64,000 bases of DNA from Prolixibacteraceae bacterium (GTDB taxonomy: Bacteria > Bacteroidota > Bacteroidia > Bacteroidales > Prolixibacteraceae), in the NCBI GenBank assembly GCA_019459525.1, contig JAIBEY010000052.1:62001-126000 (forward strand), given 5' to 3'. This document shows, piece by piece, positions 62,613-64,000 of the stretch. The position numbers were made by a program, and so were the translations under genes. Position 1 is the first letter of the stretch. The number at the start of each line of letters is the position of its first letter. Below the pieces are notes generated by a model. The model had not been told where the DNA came from. It saw only the letters and a program-made list of their open reading frames with translations, and made no database searches.

Positions 62613-62750
62613 AATCACAAATCGTCCCGGAAGCCTTGTTATATGGCATTTGTTTACCTGCGGAATTCCGTTGAATGCTCTTGATAGCGCGTTCGCAGCC
62701 GCTCTGCCTGTTTCCTCCATGTACAAAAAATCAACAGAAGACCTATGACT
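62604..62750 (-). pseudogene. C-terminal remnant of a LacI-family regulator
   Basis: On the minus strand an open frame of about 48 codons reads HRSSVDFLYMEETGRAAANA, then LSRAFNGIPQVN and TRLPGRFVIKN before the stop at 62604. This resembles the last strand and helix of LacI/GalR ligand-binding domains (MxExGRxAAxxL, LPxxLVxRxS). No start codon or DNA-binding part is present upstream, so it is a fragment left by an older gene. Its stop overlaps the SusD terminator. Confidence 0.6.
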
Positions 62751-62859
62751 TGGTTTTGACCTGAAAAATGAACTGAAACTATAGGATTGCCTTTGTTACC
62801 GCTACCTCTGCCTGCTTTTCACTCAGGGTAACTTTGGGCATCTTGCTGCAATTCTTTTT

Positions 62860-63046
62860 CGGAATTATCGGTTTATAGGTTATGAATAGCCCCGACCTTT
62901 AGGTCTGGGGAAAATGAGAAACAGACAAATCCTGGCTTTAGCCGAAATAATTGAATGTTTAGGCTAAAGCCGAAATACGGATTATTCATCTTTCAACGGC
63001 ATAAATGCCGTTGCTATTCAAATCAACCATATATCCGATAATTCCG
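62860..63046. mobile_element. 187-bp MITE-like palindromic element
   Basis: The ends are imperfect inverted repeats of about 31 and 34 bases. CGGAATTATCGG (62860-62871) and TGAATAGC (62883-62890) on the left match the reverse complement of GCTATTCA (63013-63020) and CCGATAATTCCG (63035-63046) on the right. Inside are three further hairpins: 62890-62910 (CCCCGACC..GGTCTGGGG), 62934-62971 (GGCTTTAGCC..GGCTAAAGCC, exact) and 62994-63013 (CAACGGCAT..ATGCCGTTG, exact). TTTTT lies on both sides and may be a target duplication, though the base run is simple. No transposase is encoded. It is probably a non-autonomous repeat moved by an enzyme elsewhere, or a REP-type element. Confidence 0.75.
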
Positions 63047-63089
63047 TTTTTTTTTTGCCAATAACCAGAACCAACAACCCATCGAAAAA

Positions 63090-64000
63090 ATGATAAGAAG
63101 AATTTTATACCACATAATCATTGCAGTTGTACTTTTAAACTCTCATGTTACACTGGGGCAAGTGCGTTTGCCCAGGCTGGTTAGCAATGGGATGATACTT
63201 CAGCGCGAAATGCCGGTGAATATTTGGGGCTGGGCAAGTCCTGGCGAAAAAGTTGAACTTAGCTTTAACAGCCAAACTTTTAAGACTATAACTACTGCTG
63301 AAGGCAAATGGAAAATTGTTCTTCCGGAGCAGAAAGCTGGCGGGCCATTCTCGATGACGATTACGGCCAGCAATCAAATCAACCTGAAAAATATTCTCTT
63401 TGGAGATGTGTGGCTTTGTTCGGGTCAGTCGAACATGGAGTTGCCCATGAGCCGGGTTGCCCCGCTCTACCGGAACGAAATAGAATCGAGCACAAACCCA
63501 AATATAAGGCTGTTTCAGGTTCCTGTCCGGTGGAATTACAATAACCTTCAGGAAGACATTAAAGGCGGGGAGTGGGAAGAAGCCAACCCCCGGGATATAT
63601 TAAAATACACGGCTGTTGGCTACTTTTTTGCGCACGATCTGTACAAAAGGTACAACGTTCCGATTGGAATTATTCAATGTGCAGCAGGCGGTTCGAGTGC
63701 CGAAAGCTGGATCAGCGAAGAGTCGTTAAAAAACTTTCCGGAACAATACCAAATTGCCAGGCAGCTTGCTGACTCTACCTTTATGCGTAAGTTGCTTGCT
63801 TCGGAAAAAGAGGCTCTGGGAAACTGGTTCGAAGGGCTCGAAAAAAACGATCTCGGAAGAAAAGGTATTTCCTGGATGGATCCGCTGCTCGACGATTCTT
63901 CGTGGCCAAATTTCCAGCTTCCGTCATCGTTTGCCGAGGCTGGAATGGATTTCGGAAACGGCGCAGTTTGGTTCCGGAAAGAGATTGATTTACCCGAGAG
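63090..64000 (+). CDS. Sialate O-acetylesterase-type SGNH hydrolase, 3' end cut by window
   Basis: The frame opens at the ATG of 63090 and runs to the edge (303 codons visible). It has a signal peptide (LYHIIIAVVLLNSHVTLGQ). Next comes a beta domain (LPRLVSNGMILQREMPVNIWGWASPGE) and the SGNH block FGDVWLCSGQSNMELP with the nucleophile Ser114. GIIQCAAGGSSAESWIS supplies the Gly block. From about residue 265 a jelly-roll insert begins (MDPLLDDSSWPNFQLP, GAVWFRKEIDLP). Such enzymes remove acetyl groups from sugars, including sialic acid, but many in Bacteroidota act on plant glycans, so the name is a family label. It follows the palindromic element and probably opens the next operon of the locus. 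Confidence 0.88.
   Translation, partial: MIRRILYHIIIAVVLLNSHVTLGQVRLPRLVSNGMILQREMPVNIWGWASPGEKVELSFNSQTFKTITTAEGKWKIVLPEQKAGGPFSMTITASNQINLKNILFGDVWLCSGQSNMELPMSRVAPLYRNEIESSTNPNIRLFQVPVRWNYNNLQEDIKGGEWEEANPRDILKYTAVGYFFAHDLYKRYNVPIGIIQCAAGGSSAESWISEESLKNFPEQYQIARQLADSTFMRKLLASEKEALGNWFEGLEKNDLGRKGISWMDPLLDDSSWPNFQLPSSFAEAGMDFGNGAVWFRKEIDLPE

Larger units (their letters stand above)
62531..63089. other. Intergenic region after SusD
   Basis: These 559 bases contain the SusD terminator, a LacI-like remnant on the minus strand, and the palindromic element at 62860-63046. The stretch 62751-62859 shows nothing recognisable. Confidence 0.7.

Noticed and set aside
1-64000. CRISPR arrays, tRNA and rRNA genes, riboswitches, prophage
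   Set aside because: No regularly spaced repeats, cloverleaf patterns, rRNA-like blocks or phage genes were seen anywhere in the window.

Overview
The window looks like chromosomal DNA of a glycan-degrading member of the Bacteroidota, most likely a Bacteroidales/Marinilabiliales-type organism. The evidence is a SusC/SusD pair, a one-protein hybrid two-component regulator, many secreted glycoside hydrolases with signal peptides or lipoboxes, weak ribosome binding sites and moderate-to-low GC. Assignments come from reading motifs and domain patterns; no database search was possible. No rRNA, tRNA, CRISPR array or intact transposase was seen.

Layout. (1) 1-23186, plus strand: a tightly packed operon-like run of enzymes. 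In order these are an unassigned TIM-barrel-like protein (cut by the left edge), a GH36 alpha-galactosidase, a six-hairpin glycosidase-like protein, GH31, a membrane-anchored beta-propeller, GH3 with PA14, an atypical GH32-like protein, GH29, a GH141-like beta-helix protein, a second GH29, GH38 and GH92. (2) 23308-40303, minus strand: a convergent run, read from its 5' end as a truncated CE15-type esterase, a GH78-like protein, a 981-residue unassigned protein, a GH141-like protein, GH29, a TIM-barrel-like lipoprotein, GH78-like plus discoidin, GH78 and a ThuA-domain protein. A strong hairpin at 23252-23297 separates the two runs. (3) 40720-52360, minus strand: a block unrelated to glycan breakdown, with a DUF5686 outer-membrane protein, a small barrel-like protein, a metallophosphoesterase lipoprotein, a patatin-Omp85-like protein coupled to an acyl-carrier-like protein, a three-gene lipid-sugar cassette (GT2, tandem LAB_N, GT83), a broken TolC gene and its intact TetR regulator with three operator-like palindromes. 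(4) 52786-62530, plus strand: hybrid two-component regulator, a GH43-like fragment, SusC and SusD, ended by a clear terminator. (5) 62604-64000: a LacI-like remnant, a 187-bp palindromic MITE-like element and the start of a sialate O-acetylesterase-type gene that runs off the right edge.

How the genes may work together. The SusCD pair would bind and import oligosaccharides across the outer membrane, and the hybrid regulator would sense a breakdown product and switch on the locus. The exo-enzymes would strip rhamnose (three GH78-type), fucose (three GH29, two GH141-like), galactose (GH36), mannose (GH38, GH92) and other alpha/beta sugars. This points to a branched, rhamnose- and fucose-bearing heteroglycan. 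No sulfatase gene is seen, which argues against a sulfated algal glycan. Whether this SusCD pair serves these enzyme operons cannot be decided from the sequence. Four gene remnants (CE15, TolC, GH43, LacI) lie at or near module borders and suggest that the region was assembled and trimmed by rearrangement.
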